The notes under the pieces: generated by a model | Told to the model about the DNA's origin: nothing | Databases searched by the model: none | The model's input: only the letters and a program-made list of their open reading frames with translations | Origin: Pocillopora verrucosa | Lineage: Eukaryota; Cnidaria; Anthozoa; Scleractinia; Pocilloporidae | Reading direction: 5' to 3' | Assembly: GCF_036669915.1 (NCBI RefSeq) | Contig: NC_089314.1 | Coordinates: forward strand, 4,283,120-4,347,119 | DNA: 64,000 nucleotides | Made by a program: the position numbers and the translations under genes | Shown: positions 11,601 to 25,671 of the stretch, one piece after another | Layout of the letters: each line of letters begins with the position of its first letter | Numbering within the stretch: position 1 is the stretch's first letter

Positions 11601-12987
11601 CGAGCGAAAGATTTCCGTTAAGAGAAGAAAGAAAGAAAGGATCATATCTGAAAAACAGATACTGACGGAAGAGCCACACCCGAGCCTCAATGTTATCTGA
11701 AACGTGAGGCAATAGAACATCATAATTTTCCCTTCAAACGTCTCAACAACTCCTAAGCTCCCGTTTTATTTCGTATTATCTCATGGCTGAATTTTTTCCT
11801 AGCGGGGGTAACAAAGTTGTAATCAGCTGAAGGATGCATTTTGTAATTGTCGGCTCAAGTAATACCCTAGCCTGTTATTAACCGCAAACTGATTACAGGT
11901 AGAAAATTTGACAACTTTCCAAAACTTGATTTTATCTTTCAGATAATAAAGCATTGAAGCAAAATGAAACAGATAAATCTCTTATGCCTTGTAGAAATTA
12001 CAGAAGGTAATATCTTGAGACTCTTTCTATCATTCGATGAAGAGAATGCCCTTCAAAGAAAGAATTTCTTAATTTTTATCTAAAAACAAAGAATAACAAG
12101 TGACCATGACACTGAGGACATTTATTACTTTTAGTTCGCCCAAGTCCAAGCCATTTGCTATTCTTTACAGGTTATCCGTCTAGCGGCCACAATTCAGTTA
12201 GTATAAGAAAAAAATTGAATGTTCTTACGGAGAGTTAATCCAATCGCGTTTTTTGTCAGGTAACACAAAATTTAGGTTAATCCTTTTCAAACACTATCAT
12301 CCTTTTTGATACATCAAATTGAAGATGGTATTGAGAGTGTAAAAATAGGTTTTCGAAATTAATAATACAATATTGGAAATAGAACAGTCCTTCATCGCAT
12401 TTGGCATTCAAACAGTGCTTTGTTATTGAAATGCTCCGGTCAGCAAGCTAAAAATGCGTTTGAATGTATGTAGGCACAGACAAAATTTCTTAAAACAGAA
12501 AAGTCAATATATCTTAGAAATTTCTGTGGTAAGCAATTCTTTTTACTCCAACAATCTACATCATTTGGAAACTCGCCATAGTTTGGTTGTTGTGGTTTCC
12601 ATTTTGTTATGGCAGTCTGCGATGTAAATTCTTATTGCTTTCGCCTAACAGGCAGGGCAGGTGTTTCGGAAATGCCAGTTGATGAATTCGCCACCATGAA
12701 AACAGTTACAAATTAATTCAAAGTTGTGCTTTTCACCCAATTTTTTCGTTTGTTAAAAAAGGTTGAAGAATCTTTCAATATCAATAGAATAAACAATATT
12801 TCCTTTCTCTCAGGATAAATTTGATTGTTCGGTACATATAAAAAAGAGTTCCTCCATGTCCAGTGAACACGTCTTAATTGTTGGCCTTAACTTGGTGCGA
12901 TAGCTAACAGTAGCACAAAAAGCGTTATGACTTTCTATATATAAACCAGTTTTCAAGAACTTTGTAATTTGAAAGTACACAGGAGAT

Positions 12988-13170
12988 TTATATAAATATA
13001 TATATATATTTTTTTTTCCTCGTCAAAAAGAGGCGCTCTTTGATGAGAAAACAAACGGTGTATGTACTACATATTTTTTTCAAATTGCAACGTTTTTGAA
13101 AACGGGTACATATGTATATATACATATATCTATGTGTGTGTGTGTGAGTGTATATATAGAAATATATATT
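12988..13170. repeat. TA/TG simple-sequence tract
   Basis: Alternating TA stretches (around 12990-13008, 13110-13128 and 13150-13169) surround a short TG run near 13135-13147. This is ordinary low-complexity sequence. Confidence 0.7.
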
Positions 13171-14650
13171 TTCGCTTCTGATTTGAAATCTATTTTTGAG
13201 TGTGTACTTTCACCTGTAGCCTTTAGAAGTTAGAAATGAGTATGCCCTCTATCGTCATCGCATTTAATTGGAGTACTTTAATTAACACGAGTAATTTCGG
13301 CCAGGGTTTTTTGAAATGTTGGAGTATCAAATGACAAAATTCAAAGTATGCGGACTCAAGGCGACCTTTTTCACTAAACAATAGGGGCAATAAATTGAGG
13401 TAAAGAAGGTCTTCGAAAACCCTCTAACTTAAAAAATGCTTTCTGAGCTGTTGCTAATCAACAAATGTATAAAACGTTTTCATTCCATCAAGTTTCTCTT
13501 ATAATTTTTTTAACTATTTTGCGATAACTTCACGCTTATAGACTTATGAAGCGGATCCTACTTCTCTTTCGATCATCACAGAGCTGCATAGCCATAAAAA
13601 ATATATATCCTCATGGTAGACTAGGCCACCATGATGATAGAACAGGATCTGGTATTGTTGACTTTAAAATGCTACTGTACCTAGCCTCGCAAACAAAATC
13701 TTTACTCTTAAATTTCAATTTGGTTTTATTTTTTTATTATTACAACTTTTTCTAATTTTTTCAAGGTTTAGTTGCACTGTTTTGAGAGATTGACAAAGTA
13801 TTGACAATCAAAAGGCCGTTCACCCCTTCTCTTGCCTTCGGTTATTTTCTTTACTAATTAGCAAAAAATGCATCCAAAGTGGAATTGAAATCTTTAACTA
13901 GGATGGTTGTATCGATGGTGATGATCTTCGTCATGTTGCCTCCCTTTAGAGCAAGAATCGAGGATAGCAAATATCATTTTACTTAGCGTCTCTAAAGTAT
14001 CGTTTAGTCAAATAGGTCTATAGATAGTTGCTGTGATCACGTTTTTCATTTAGTAGATGAAGATTGTCTTACATTTTAGAACTAGTGTTAGTTCATTTAA
14101 CTTTGCTGGCAAGTTTGATCTACTCAGTGTTTAAGGCGTTATTGTTTTGGTTAAACTAAATTCAACTTGAAGTGAAAATATTTTTAAACAGATTTACCTT
14201 ATTCTCTGAATCCCTCCTAATGCGCCAGAGCGCCCATTGGTATTTTACCTTGAGATTCTGTTAGGAACTTGATCCGGGAATTTAATCTCTCTATGGAATC
14301 GCGATACAAAATGATATATACTGATAGAGAAAAGGTTTCGTTTGGTATATCACTGCGGCTCCACTTGCTATTCAGTTGATTGCAGTGTGTTGGTTGTCGT
14401 ATTGTTTCACCATGACACAAATTCAGGTATCTGTTTTCTTTAAGACAGGTTGAAGTATTTTGAGAGATGGGCTTCATTGTTACTTGGTTAAAACGCGAGT
14501 CATTTCTTACAAGCCTTTTGGAATCGATTCCTACCGTTTATCCCATCCCTCAGGTAAATACGAGTGTCGCGTTTTGTCTAATAAGAACGGTTGACCAACA
14601 GACAACATTAAATGGCAAACAAAGTAACGCTTTCTGTTTAAAACAACCTC

Positions 14651-14656
14651 TTTATT
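14651..14656 (-). other. Candidate polyadenylation signal for the SOX gene
   Basis: TTTATT on the plus strand is AATAAA on the minus strand, about 260 bp beyond the SOX stop codon. The hexamer is common in AT-rich DNA, so support is modest. Confidence 0.3.
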
Positions 14657-14912
14657 CATTAATCTCTTCTTTTCTGGAAGAATTGCATGCAACTCGTGTA
14701 TAAATGAAATAAAACTACGTACTTTACACTAGTTGAATATTATGGTTTGACGTGCTGAGAAATAATTTTATAGACAAAGTTTAGAATATTTCAATATCAT
14801 CTTCGAACTCAAGGGTCATATGTTTACAAAAACGAATGACCGGAAACAAGTTTTTATGGTGTTTAAAATACAGAAGTTTGCAGCGTGTTTTCACTAACTT
14901 GGCTGATTTCCT

Positions 14913-15599
14913 TCAGCGAGGAATGTTAGTTCCTAGTTGGCTTTGCGAAGCCATGGGACATTGTCCGTGTCCATAGTAAGACTTAAAATACGAGCTTTGG
15001 AACGGGGAAAATAAGGGTGCCTTTTCTTGAGCTCGCTCAGACATGGTGTGAGCTTGATAACTTGAAGTTGGAGAAACAAGCGCCACTGGAACGTGACTGT
15101 GATGCGGATACTCGCTAGGTGGAATATGAGGATCCTGGCTTGGTAGAGAGTATCCACTTGGAATGTATGGGCGTTTAGTAACGGTTGCTGTGGGTGCGTT
15201 AACCAACGGCATCACGAAGGCTTCACTGTAAGGAGGAACGTGAGGGCTGAGGTAATGATGCATTGGGTAGCTGTAGCCGGGCGAGAGGACATCGAAGTTG
15301 GAGCTGTAACCAAACGTGGCGTAGGTGTCTTTGCTGCGAGCATTTTTGTTCTTCCTTCGACGCGGTTTGTAAGAGTAGTCTGGATACTTCTGGCTATGAA
15401 TTGAGCGCAACCGCTTGGCCTCCATCACGAAGGGCTTCTTCTCTTCGTCGCTTAAGCGACTCCACTCGGCTCCAAGTAGTTTGCTGATTTCACAGTTCAG
15501 CATGTTTGGATACTTGAGAGCAAGTTTGCGGCGTTCAGTCCTTGACCAAACCATGAAGGCGTTCATGGGACGTTTTATGTGCTCATCTGTATCTGCCAT
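14913..15599 (-). CDS. SoxB-like HMG-box transcription factor, intronless
   Basis: This is a 228-residue protein whose HMG box occupies roughly residues 8-86. It carries the SOX signature RPMNAFMVW, the helix 2 segment [10 protein letters not shown] and the C-terminal box motif [14 protein letters not shown] boxes bind the minor groove at ATTGT-type sites and bend DNA in the nucleus. The box is closest in style to group B, but differs where B proteins usually read KMHNSEISKRLGAEW: here [15 protein letters not shown]. The remainder (87-228) is rich in Tyr, Pro, Ser and His, as in many SOX activation regions, and I see no group-specific motif there. The start is ATG at 15599 in a GAC-ATG-G context; stop TGA at 14913. 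One exon, no internal stop. Compact size and divergence suggest a lineage-specific paralog; group assignment is tentative. Confidence 0.93.
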   Translation of the reverse strand: MADTDEHIKRPMNAFMVWSRTERRKLALKYPNMLNCEISKLLGAEWSRLSDEEKKPFVMEAKRLRSIHSQKYPDYSYKPRRRKNKNARSKDTYATFGYSSNFDVLSPGYSYPMHHYLSPHVPPYSEAFVMPLVNAPTATVTKRPYIPSGYSLPSQDPHIPPSEYPHHSHVPVALVSPTSSYQAHTMSERAQEKAPLFSPFQSSYFKSYYGHGQCPMASQSQLGTNIPR

Positions 15600-18500
15600 G
15601 TCTCTTTATCTCAAGCTTGGTCTATCTGCAGGTTTTGGGCGCGTACTCTGGACCCTTTGCGTGTAAATGGTACTTTCCGTCAGAAACGCTTCGTTTTGAT
15701 ATTTCAATCAACGGTGCTGAGCAGATGAGAAGATAAGAAGGTGTTGTGGATTTATCACCGGACTTTCGACTTGTTTCAATATCGCGCGTTCACAAGTGCA
15801 CATGAAGCTGTTCAACCCTTCAAATGCCTCGTCGAATTTTCGGTACTTCATATAAGAGAGCCCAAACAATAAATACAATGAGCTCGTGAATTATTTATGT
15901 AATTCTGTGCGGGAGTTTAGCGTACTGAGATCAGCTGCAGAGTTGTGAAATACAGCTGGCACGTTGAAAACAATAGCTTTTTAATGGTCTTAAGTTTTGC
16001 TCAAAACACCTATTTAGGGGCTAAAACTGATCCGAAAACTATGAAAAATCTATTAAATTTGAAATCGAAAATTGAATTTATATTAGTTTGGGATCCATCT
16101 CATTTTGTACCATCAGATGATAATCTCAATAATGGAGGGCGAATAACACCATTTATGCGATAAATTACAGATATACTTGCCAAGGAATATTTTTCATTTG
16201 CTCCTTTAACTATTTCCGATAGATTCTGTTTTTAAGCCTTAAATTTTAGTATTCAATAGTCGCTGACAGCTAGCTGGTAGGGGGATTCAATGTTTAAAGA
16301 ATAAGTAAAAAAGCACACAATGAATAAAACAAAAAAAATTGTCTTCCTCATAAACATATGTCACCAGGGTAAGCCGAACAAAATTAACTATGAAATTTAA
16401 AAAAAGAGCAAAAAAAATGGAATGAATCTGAAAAAGCTATTTCATTTGCATGCAAAATTCTTGTGATACTATTTTAATCTAATACCTGAAAACTGGGTGG
16501 ATTTTCATTTAAAAAGGTCACCAGTAAAAGCATAGTGAGAGCTCCAAGGAATTATTTCGCCCTAACCAAGGGCGATGGCAATGATGCCAATGTATGAAGT
16601 TGTTTTCACAAAAACCATTTGATTCAAATGAAAATAGAGGGCTTTTCTAAAATATTCAAATAGTGATGCAAGTTTACTGAGAAGGTTTCAGTGGAATAGC
16701 TTTTTTTCAATTGGGGTGGTACAGACATGTTGAATTTGACACAAAATCAGGGAGGCTTTTCCCTCGTTGAAAACCAATTACCAAGAATTCTTCCTTCTGA
16801 GAGGTACCTGCTGGCTGTCCTTTCATTAACGACCTTGTACAAAGACTAAATAAGCATAATTAATAACTTCGAGACAGCAATGGCGATAGGCTTTTTAAAC
16901 AATGTTTATGAGTAAGCGCATACAATAAACGATTTGCAATCGATTCTTCCACATTGCTTAAAACGCGAAAACGAGAAGCGGAAAAGCGATAGAATCCTTC
17001 CTTGGAGTCTTTTTGTTTTGTTTTGTTATTTTTGCAAAGGAATCGGCGAGATAGCTGTATTTTAAGTTACAGTTTTTAATTACACGTGATTAAACATGGG
17101 ATCTTTTTTTTTTTTGCTAATTTGAATCTCATTTAAAGAAATAGTTGTTGTGAGTGAGTGTGTGTTTTTTCACCATCGTGAAGAGTTAATTTCTTTGTAC
17201 ACATCATCAACTATTACAGCGCTTTAAACAAAGGAAGAGCGTATCAGACGAAAAAATCAGCTCGCAGTTAATTTGTGTAAACATATATAGCTGCTGTTTA
17301 TAACAGCTTTATTCTGTTAATGAGCGCTTTTGTGCGAGAGGCAGGCAAAACCGAAAGGAAAGTGTTTTCCTTCTGAGAAGAAATTAGTTGAGGTTTAAAG
17401 ATGAAGACTGAGAGCCTTGACAGAGTTTGCTTTAAGTATTTTAATGGATGCGATAAAAAGAGCTGCTGCCCGTTTCTTTTTTAATTTTATGTTATCTTTC
17501 TTTATGACACACGACCGCAAGAGTAAACATACTATCAAAGGCTTTCTTGACTTTCTTAGCGTTAAATGTACCAACTAATCTTAGTCAAAAGGTACACGCA
17601 GTCCTTTTCGCGGACATGTTCAAATATATACTTAGGTTGTCTTGTATTTCGTAATAACATCGCTAAATTGAGTTCCATACCTTGCATTGTTATGTAAAAT
17701 GAACTGAATGATCGTTCCCAGCAGACGATAATTGTTTTTCCTCAATCTTTTTTTTCACTTCCTAATTGGAAAGGGGATAACAAAGGTTGGTAATAAACCG
17801 AAGTTATTCGTGCAAACACTTTGGTCACTCTTTGTAATTTTAAACGACTTGCGGGAATTTCTAAATCGCGCTAAACAACTTATTCTGCTTTAATCGAACT
17901 GGTGCGAACTCTGAGAGTTTCAAATTAAATAACACCTTTACTAAGGCTTTTAACCAGGTTCTTCGAAGTTTAAGTAATATATTGTCACGATCGAGGCGTA
18001 AAAGTGTTAAAGCTTTCAGCGCCCCGCTGCTCGTGTTTAAATGGATTAACATTAACACACATAGCCACAAGATATTTTATGATAACGGATAAGTTGAATG
18101 TAAAATTTTGGCTTTAAGCCTGAGATTTGTTTCAATTCTGCTTGCGGTTATTATCGAGGTTGGTACAGTCTTATTTCCCATTGAACCTCAATTGAAATTT
18201 GGGGATTTGCCCATAGGCTTTACCAAGGTCAGCCATTCTTTACAACTGAATGATTTTAAGTCTTTCTTCCTGATAGACTTCACCAAATTTCAGAGTTAGG
18301 TATTGGACAAATCGTCTTACGTGGGTGAATTCTCTTCTGTTCTTCGTGTATTCCATTCAAAAGGCCTTTCGCCTTATATTCACTTAATATTTCAATATCG
18401 TTGACTTTTCTTATGAAACCCGCTTCGTGGTGTTGTAGCATTTTAATTAACGAATACTGACTGTTGTGAAATAGCTGATTGTAATCTTCGTTGCTTTTAG

Positions 18501-21500
18501 CAACCATTGTATTATGGTATCGACTAAAGGCAAAGCCAGTCACGATAGAAGAATTATTTGTGTTCCTCCAAAAATGACAGTGTGTGTTTAATGTTAAAAC
18601 CTGTCCTTAGCATTCGTATGGACGCCTTTCCATTCCTTCTTAGTTGTGTTCTATAGAATACTCATTACATGATTTCATATTCCTGATTCCTCGGCTTTGT
18701 GATATCAGACAATTACGGAATAGAGACGACAACGCTACTTCTGTAAAGAATACTCTCAAACATTCCTCTTTTCTTAAGACCCTTCTTACCCACGATGGCG
18801 ATGTTTTTGTCTTCGAACCGTGTTTAAATAGTATTTTTGTTTCTTATTAACGTGCAGACATCCTGGCTATCTTCCGAAGCCATTCTTGTTTCATTGTTCA
18901 GGAACCATGCTCTGAACACGACTTCTGTTATTCAAAAGTGGGCCATATTCAAAATGTGTTAATGGTTCTTCTTTAAAAAAAAAACTATTATCTTAAATTT
19001 ACTGCCCAGCAACAGAAACATATGTTTCTGTTCATAAGTAAAGAATTATTGAAGTGGAAAAAAAATTCATTTTACGCTTTTTCTATCCAGCGATACAAAG
19101 TTTATGAAATAGTCACTGGGCAAATTGATTTCGCCACGAACTGTAAAATTAATCTTACGTAAACGTAACTCACTTGTCTCAATATTTAGTCTTGGTCTTT
19201 TGACAACACAAAACATTGTATAGACAACATATGATATAACAATATTGGACTTTATTCGTTTGTAAATGCTAATATCTTTTTAAAAGACCCCTCTAACATA
19301 ACAGATAACTTGGTTTGTGACTTTTTAGGTAGAGGCACCAAAGAACAGATGGATTTTTATCTTAAAACAAATTATTAGAGCAAATAATAAAATAAACCAC
19401 TTAGAAGGGTGATCAGGGTTTTGTACACCGCGTAAAAAAGTCGCAATCACAATAAGAAAATCGGGTCATAAATTACGCGCAGATATGTTTATTTAATATT
19501 CCATAGGGGTAAATTCCCAAGAAAGTAAATGGTTGGCTAGAAAACTTTGTGCATAAAGAGGATAAGATTCCCAATGATACTTTACAATTAAAAAGGAAAA
19601 TAGTTTAAAGGGATTCATCTTTGATAGCTGATGAACTGAAAAAATAATTCGTTTCTTCTACGCTTGAATAATCTTCTACAGTCTCTTTCAATTTTGCAGT
19701 TTGCGATTAAAGGTGTAGATATCGGCAACATGTACATGTCGCCCCAACAACCTATTAGCAAGCTGATATTTATTTCGTAAACTTGGTTTAAATTGTATGG
19801 CAAAGTTTTTATCATGTAAGTGAGGTTATTTTTCACTCCTATCCTGAAGAACGCCTCTTGTTCTTCCCTAAATTATATGATGAATGACTTGAATTTTTCA
19901 TCTCATTTTTAGTGGGAGCAATTAAGCGATAGTACAAATTGTAAATCTCCTACTTAACAAAAGCTTAATTTGCTTCTAGGTATCTGTTTCCCTTGTTTTG
20001 CTGAAAATTTGGGCTGGATCCAAAGCGCAATGTCTTCTTACAACTTTGTTACACGAAAACGGGTTTCGTCTTCAGAGTAAAAAAGAACCACTGGTATTTC
20101 ATAACTTGAGTAATTACAAATCTTTTTCATTTCTGTCTTTTCCACCTCTGGTATTCTCATTGTTGCCATTTTAAGGTACAACTCAACAACTTTCGAACAA
20201 ACTGCTAAAATGGTGCATGCCTTCTGAACACTGAATTAATGATATCGCCCACGTGGGCAACCATGAATACTGTTGAATGGTTCAAGGTTGTTTTTTTCTC
20301 CTTCGAAAGTTTGCAGATGTCTTATGTGATGGAAAATGTTCAAAATTAATTTGGTTTTGGATAAACAGTGTCTCCTCTCGCCACACGCTTACCTGCTGTA
20401 TACTGTGTACTTCCACACACAAAAACAAACGGAAAAACGTACTTGTAAGTATGTGGCTCCGTTCCTGTTCAAATACACGCTTCTTTTGTTTACACACGAG
20501 GGAACTTGTGGGTAACATGTGAAGGGTTTCCACTAAAGCAAAGTGCTGTAAGCATAAGTTTCAAATGTTGTTTTGGCCCAAAACTATTAAGAAATTCGAA
20601 CGTAGAAATTTTCTTGCAATAACATGGTAAATCACACCTTTGAAGATTGTGCGATATCTGCAAAAAGGTAGTGAATTGCATTTAGTTGTCGATGTTTGTA
20701 CATGCATGGACAAAACTTCTCTTTTTAACCAAAATTGGCAGTACCGAAAGGAAGTATCGAGCAGAAAAGCAATATACGTCTGTCTTTGGCGTACAAGAAC
20801 TGTGCCGTTTGTTAAAAAACCTATTATTGTTTAAGTTTCCCTTTTTGTAAACCCTGCACAATGCAGTTAATTATCTCCTATGCATATATGTAAAAGTACA
20901 CCCGTAAAAGTTTTTATCGTATCTTATTAGAAACTCGTTGCGTGAATTTTACATCATAAGATGTGACAAATATAAGGCCTAAAATGTCGCCATTATTTCT
21001 GACACGTGCTAGTTCAATTTTTTCTTCTTACTTTTAAGGAGAAGTGTCAATGTAATGCACGTCATTTTTTAATTAGATGGCTTTCAAATGTGGTTTTTCC
21101 GGGGCAGCCAAATTTAAATAAAGCTTGAGAAGGTGTCACTTTTTTCGGGTCGTTTTGTCACGGGTCGTTGCTAAAACTCGCCTCTTCTTAGGCAGAACTC
21201 TTTGCACTCTTCAACTTCTTGAAGTCATTAAGCATGATTGAGTTTTGCAAGATGATTGAGTTTTTCATGCTTGTTTGATAACAGCGTGGTTGTTGATGGA
21301 TCTGTGCAAAAAAAACTAGTTAAATTACGCTTAAAATATTCTTTACAGATAGATTCAGGTAATCCGTCTTAAAGAAAAGAAAGTTAATATTTGAATGCCT
21401 TAAAAGACAAAGAACTATACTGGTGACTCAGTTCTTAGAATCCTGCATGTATGTGTGAGTTCTAAACTTGCGCAGAGCGTAAGGTGTTTCTAGGTGTTTA

Positions 21501-22340
21501 AATCTTCTGGTTAAGTTTCAATTTCAAAGTTTTAACCATTTCTGAGTTTTTAACGTACTGCTTTGTAAAGAATTTGCATGAAAGAAAATTTCTCTGTGAA
21601 TCAGACCTGCCTAAGATTAGATGCACCGTCTTTTTTTAGAGCTCACCTATAAAATGTTTCTTTGATTTAGCAGGCAGCTGAACTGAGTGGTACATATCAC
21701 GCAGTTTTAATGAGTCCCTTCCCTGTTCTCTTTCTATCATTTTTCTTTTATCATCATCACTGTTATTCTGATCTTTCTTTTCCGTTATTTTTTTCCTTCC
21801 TGCCTCAGTGCGTTCTCTTTCAAAGTAATCGTTCCATTTTTCACAAAGCAAAATACTTAATGCGACCAGGTTAAAAACAAAACAAAAGCAGGAACAATAA
21901 TTGGCTCAAGGTAACGACAAAACCAATTATTTCTATTGTAACTGTACCTCTTGTACTTTTCTTTCGAACTCCAAACAATTCACGGCATCAAATGGCTCAG
22001 TGATTTCTACAAATTTCTGTTTCTGGTGTTTCTAATTCTCTAAGAGTTTTTCAGCTGCTCTTTGTATCATAAACGAAGTCAAATAGCGTGATACATATAA
22101 ATGATACTTAGGGTATAATATGTAACATCTCCAAGGTATCCGCTCGAATACATGATAGTATGCTACTAGATAAATCAAGCGCTTTCATTCTGTCGCAACC
22201 AGTCCCTTGAGAGTTAGACCAAAGAGGTGTACGAAGCCTCGTTAAAAGTATCACATTCGCTATCTCTTTAGTCTACTCTCCCAAATTGTATGAATTTAGG
22301 TCATCTACTTGACTTGTCACCTGAGAAATTTGACCTGCGA

Positions 22341-22384
22341 TTTTTTTTTTGTTTTTTTTGTTTTTTTTTTTTGTTTTTTTTGTT
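22341..22384. repeat. T-rich tract with periodic G
   Basis: Runs of 7 to 14 T are broken by single G bases, an impure poly-T. It could be a decayed retroposon tail on the minus strand, but no body was recognised beside it. Confidence 0.7.
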
Positions 22385-25300
22385 CTTAAGGAGGTTTGGT
22401 GATCATAAGCCTGAAGTTACAGTATTAGTGTCTTCCTATGAAAGAGCCTAGAGCTAAGAATTGTTATTCAGTATTCTCGTGGCCGCACAACCACTAGAGA
22501 TGCATTGACATGATAGACATTAAAAGAACAGAAATACTTCAATTCTGCGCTTCAGTTACATATATCTTTTGCACCAATATGCGAGATTTAGGCATCTCAG
22601 GAAAGAATCGTAATGACGGTAAACAAAGGCACCCTTAACGTCTAGTTCACCGACATTAGTTTAAGAGGTGTGTAGTTCTCGTGAGACAAATTTCTCCTCA
22701 AAACAATATAATCTGATAAACAAAAAGACTAGTTGTTATATATTTTAGGAGCAATTTCTTATCGAGAAGGGAACTATTCAAACAATATGAACGAAAATGC
22801 CATGTTTTAAAATTTTATCTATACGTTTCCGGCCTGGCCGTGAAATCAGGTGCAAGATTTATGCGCGCGATAGACTAAATTTTCTAATCACATTTAATTT
22901 TTTCTAAGCATCACAACAAGAAAATACCGAATGTTCTAATTATAGAGAAACGCTGGTTTATCAAACAGCTTTTGATTTTTTTTCCTGACTCTGCGATTAT
23001 TTTTATTGTGTCCACGCCCAGGCACGTCATACCATTAATTTGCCTCGGCAACGTAGCAGTTTGCAGCTAAGAGCTTAGCTATAACAAATTATAAAGAAAA
23101 CCCCCTGGAAAACACAGCCGTATTTATGCTTTAACCTTCTTATAATACTTACGATTAGAATGACCGAAACCTTATTTCTGATGCATTTCATGGCATGAAA
23201 AACGTTCGATAGATGTTGCTTAGTGGACCGTGAGAATTTCCTCATTTTCGAGGCAAAATTAACTTGTTGTGTTTACTTCACCTGAGGTTTATAAATAAAG
23301 CTGGTTTGAGCACAAATTAGTCACAAACCAGCATGCATAAAGTATTTATCTTTTGAAACTAGGACCTGCATCAGCGTAAGTGGAACCAGATGTTCTTGTT
23401 GTTTTAAGCCATTCTGTGTTCACCTTTAGCTTCCATTTAGCCTGCCTTAAATAATCGCTACGCAAACAAACTCTCCTAGAAAGCTGTTTTTTCACATGAT
23501 TGTTTGGGATTTCGTAAAATGGTTGGGCAAACTGAAAACACTGAAGAAATCTAAACAGACCGATTTTAGAATGCATTTTGTTCGAACCTCATTATGCGTG
23601 CAGGTCCGTGTATCTAACTTTGAGCCAAAACTAATTGGAACGTGTATTGTTTTTCTTGTTTTCAGTTGTAAAAACATTAATCTTCACCTGGATATCAAAT
23701 AATGAACTTTGACAACGGTGCTACAGGTGCACTTTCAGGCTGAAGCTCTTAGCCACACCCTTTTTTAAATCTTTGCAAAGCTTCACACAACGTTTTTGAG
23801 CACAAAAATATTTCGTCGAGATATAACATTTGGGTGGTAATTAAATGGATGATACTATTCTTTAATTTGCCTTTTCACTTTCATTTTTGCATCGATGCTA
23901 GGAAATTCATCTCTCGGGAAGGCGATCCTAGAGAAATTATACCTGCGTCGATTTCTCTTTTGTCATGCTAAATAAGTTGAATGCAAATTTTTCGTTAAGT
24001 GCATGGGATACGTTCAGGGTCTTTTTAAACGATCCCCTTATTATCACGTTATGCTTTTGATTTCTTTTGATTAAAGTTATCGTCCATGGATTTATCTGGG
24101 ATCCAATTTGGTTATGTTCTGTTATGGGAATTCAACATCGTTAAAGACATTGGGAAAACAAAACATCAAGAAAGTCAGAATGAAAGAGCGTTGTTCTGTA
24201 TTGTAGGTAACAGAGATAGTTGGAATTAAAATAGGTTACGACAAGTTCGGAGCTTCGGGGTTTTTCAAAAATAGGAATCTATCGAAACCCAATACTTAAT
24301 GAGTAAAATAGCCACACTTTTGTAATTTTAACTTCGGAATAATCGTTTTAAGATCTATCCATTGTGCTTGGTAAAATAACTGAAAGCTTTGAATTCTCGT
24401 TTCTTTAACTACACAGAGTCACTACCAAAAGCGTGGCTAGCGATGAGTCGTCGCTGGACTCTATATTGTATATCAAATTAAAGTTTCATTGACTTTTCAT
24501 TGACTTTTTCATTTTGGCTCCAGTCCTAAAGGTAAATTTTTATCCTACAGAATCATCTGGAGCACCTCCCTCAGTACGCTTCTATTTTCCATCTTAAAAG
24601 CAGGGATGACCGGCAGAACAATAACCTTGTATGCACCCCTGAACAAATGTTAGATAAGGTTCTGATTTTCCGGCCGATAAAATAAAAAGCAGGACGTCAG
24701 TGTCATCTAAACGTAAAAGCCTCTTTTATGTAAAACACAATTTCTTAGCCTCTTTCGTGAGGAAGCTTACACCGTCGCTCCACTGTTTTAAACAAACCTC
24801 GAAGGACGGGTTAATGCTAAATTAAGCAATGAGAAATCTATGCCATGAAAAGTTTTCGATGTCACGAAGTCTCGCCAACCCTAATAATAAGGTATCTATA
24901 ATATTACCATAAAAATTATGACACAAAGAGGAGTTTTCGGGTACCTTAGCATTCCCCATGAAATACGCTTAGTGTGCACCCTCTAAAAACTAGGTTTGTC
25001 ATCGAATTTTGATGGAGTGGATCGGCGGAGGCAAACGTTTTTTTTATTCTTTTTTTGGTCGGTTTGATCTTTCTTTTTAAGTTACGAAATCGACGGGAGA
25101 AACTAAAGGGTAATGATTTCGTTTCATCTGACTAAAGAAGCTTTTTAGATTAAGTTTCTCAAGGGTGGTTGAGAGTTTGGCTTAACTTGACAAGGGGGTG
25201 GAGTGGAGGAGTTGGGCCGTGAATGATCAGTTAATTAGGTTACCACATGGTCAGCTTCCTTGTCACAGTCATGTAAAAGTCAACCTACAATTAACTGTAC

Positions 25301-25576
25301 TGCATTGTCTGTGCTAAAGGAGTTGTTTGTTCACGGTAAACGAAGTACAGGAAGCTAATTTATAACTCCGTTGAATGGAAAGAGTTAAATCACGTGTCAA
25401 CAACAATAGCTTTAGTAGGCTTTCATAATGTCTTACCTTACCACTACAAATGTTACTGAACATTAACTAATAGTTCAAAGCGTCACAAGATCGTTCTTCA
25501 TAATTAAAATTGTAACTTCAGTATAACCTCTACAAACTCCATAGCATTATTTTTTTTACATAGTATTATTTAGCAA

Positions 25577-25671
25577 TTATTCGCCTCAGGCTCGGTGAAT
25601 ATTGTTGAATAATAACCGAGACGAAGTCGAGGGGATTATTCAACAATATTCACTGAGCCTGAGGCGAATAA
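25577..25671. repeat. Foldback repeat with 37-bp arms
   Basis: The left arm 25577-25613 and right arm 25635-25671 are reverse complements with one mismatch (GGCTCGGTG versus GGCTCAGTG). The 21-bp spacer contains GAGACGAAGTCGAG. It is compact and non-coding, typical of a non-autonomous element. Sequence to about 26045, including a GTGATTAAAGCGACATATGA stretch, may belong to the same element, but I could not define its outer ends. Confidence 0.85.

Larger units (their letters stand above)
8607..14912. other. Intergenic stretch, no supported gene
   Basis: I see only short chance reading frames of about 110 residues or fewer, with no recognisable motif. Contents include runs of T near 8521, AT and TG simple repeats at 12988-13170 and general AT-rich sequence. 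No polyadenylation signal could be confidently assigned to the gene ending at 8606. Confidence 0.5.

Noticed and set aside
14933..15666. Other frames over the SOX gene on both strands
   Set aside because: They are shadows of the SOX coding sequence; the HMG box proves the chosen frame.
15849..15856. TATA-like CATATAAG upstream of SOX
   Set aside because: It reads as TATA on both strands in AT-rich DNA about 250 bp from the start; no supporting initiator or transcript evidence.
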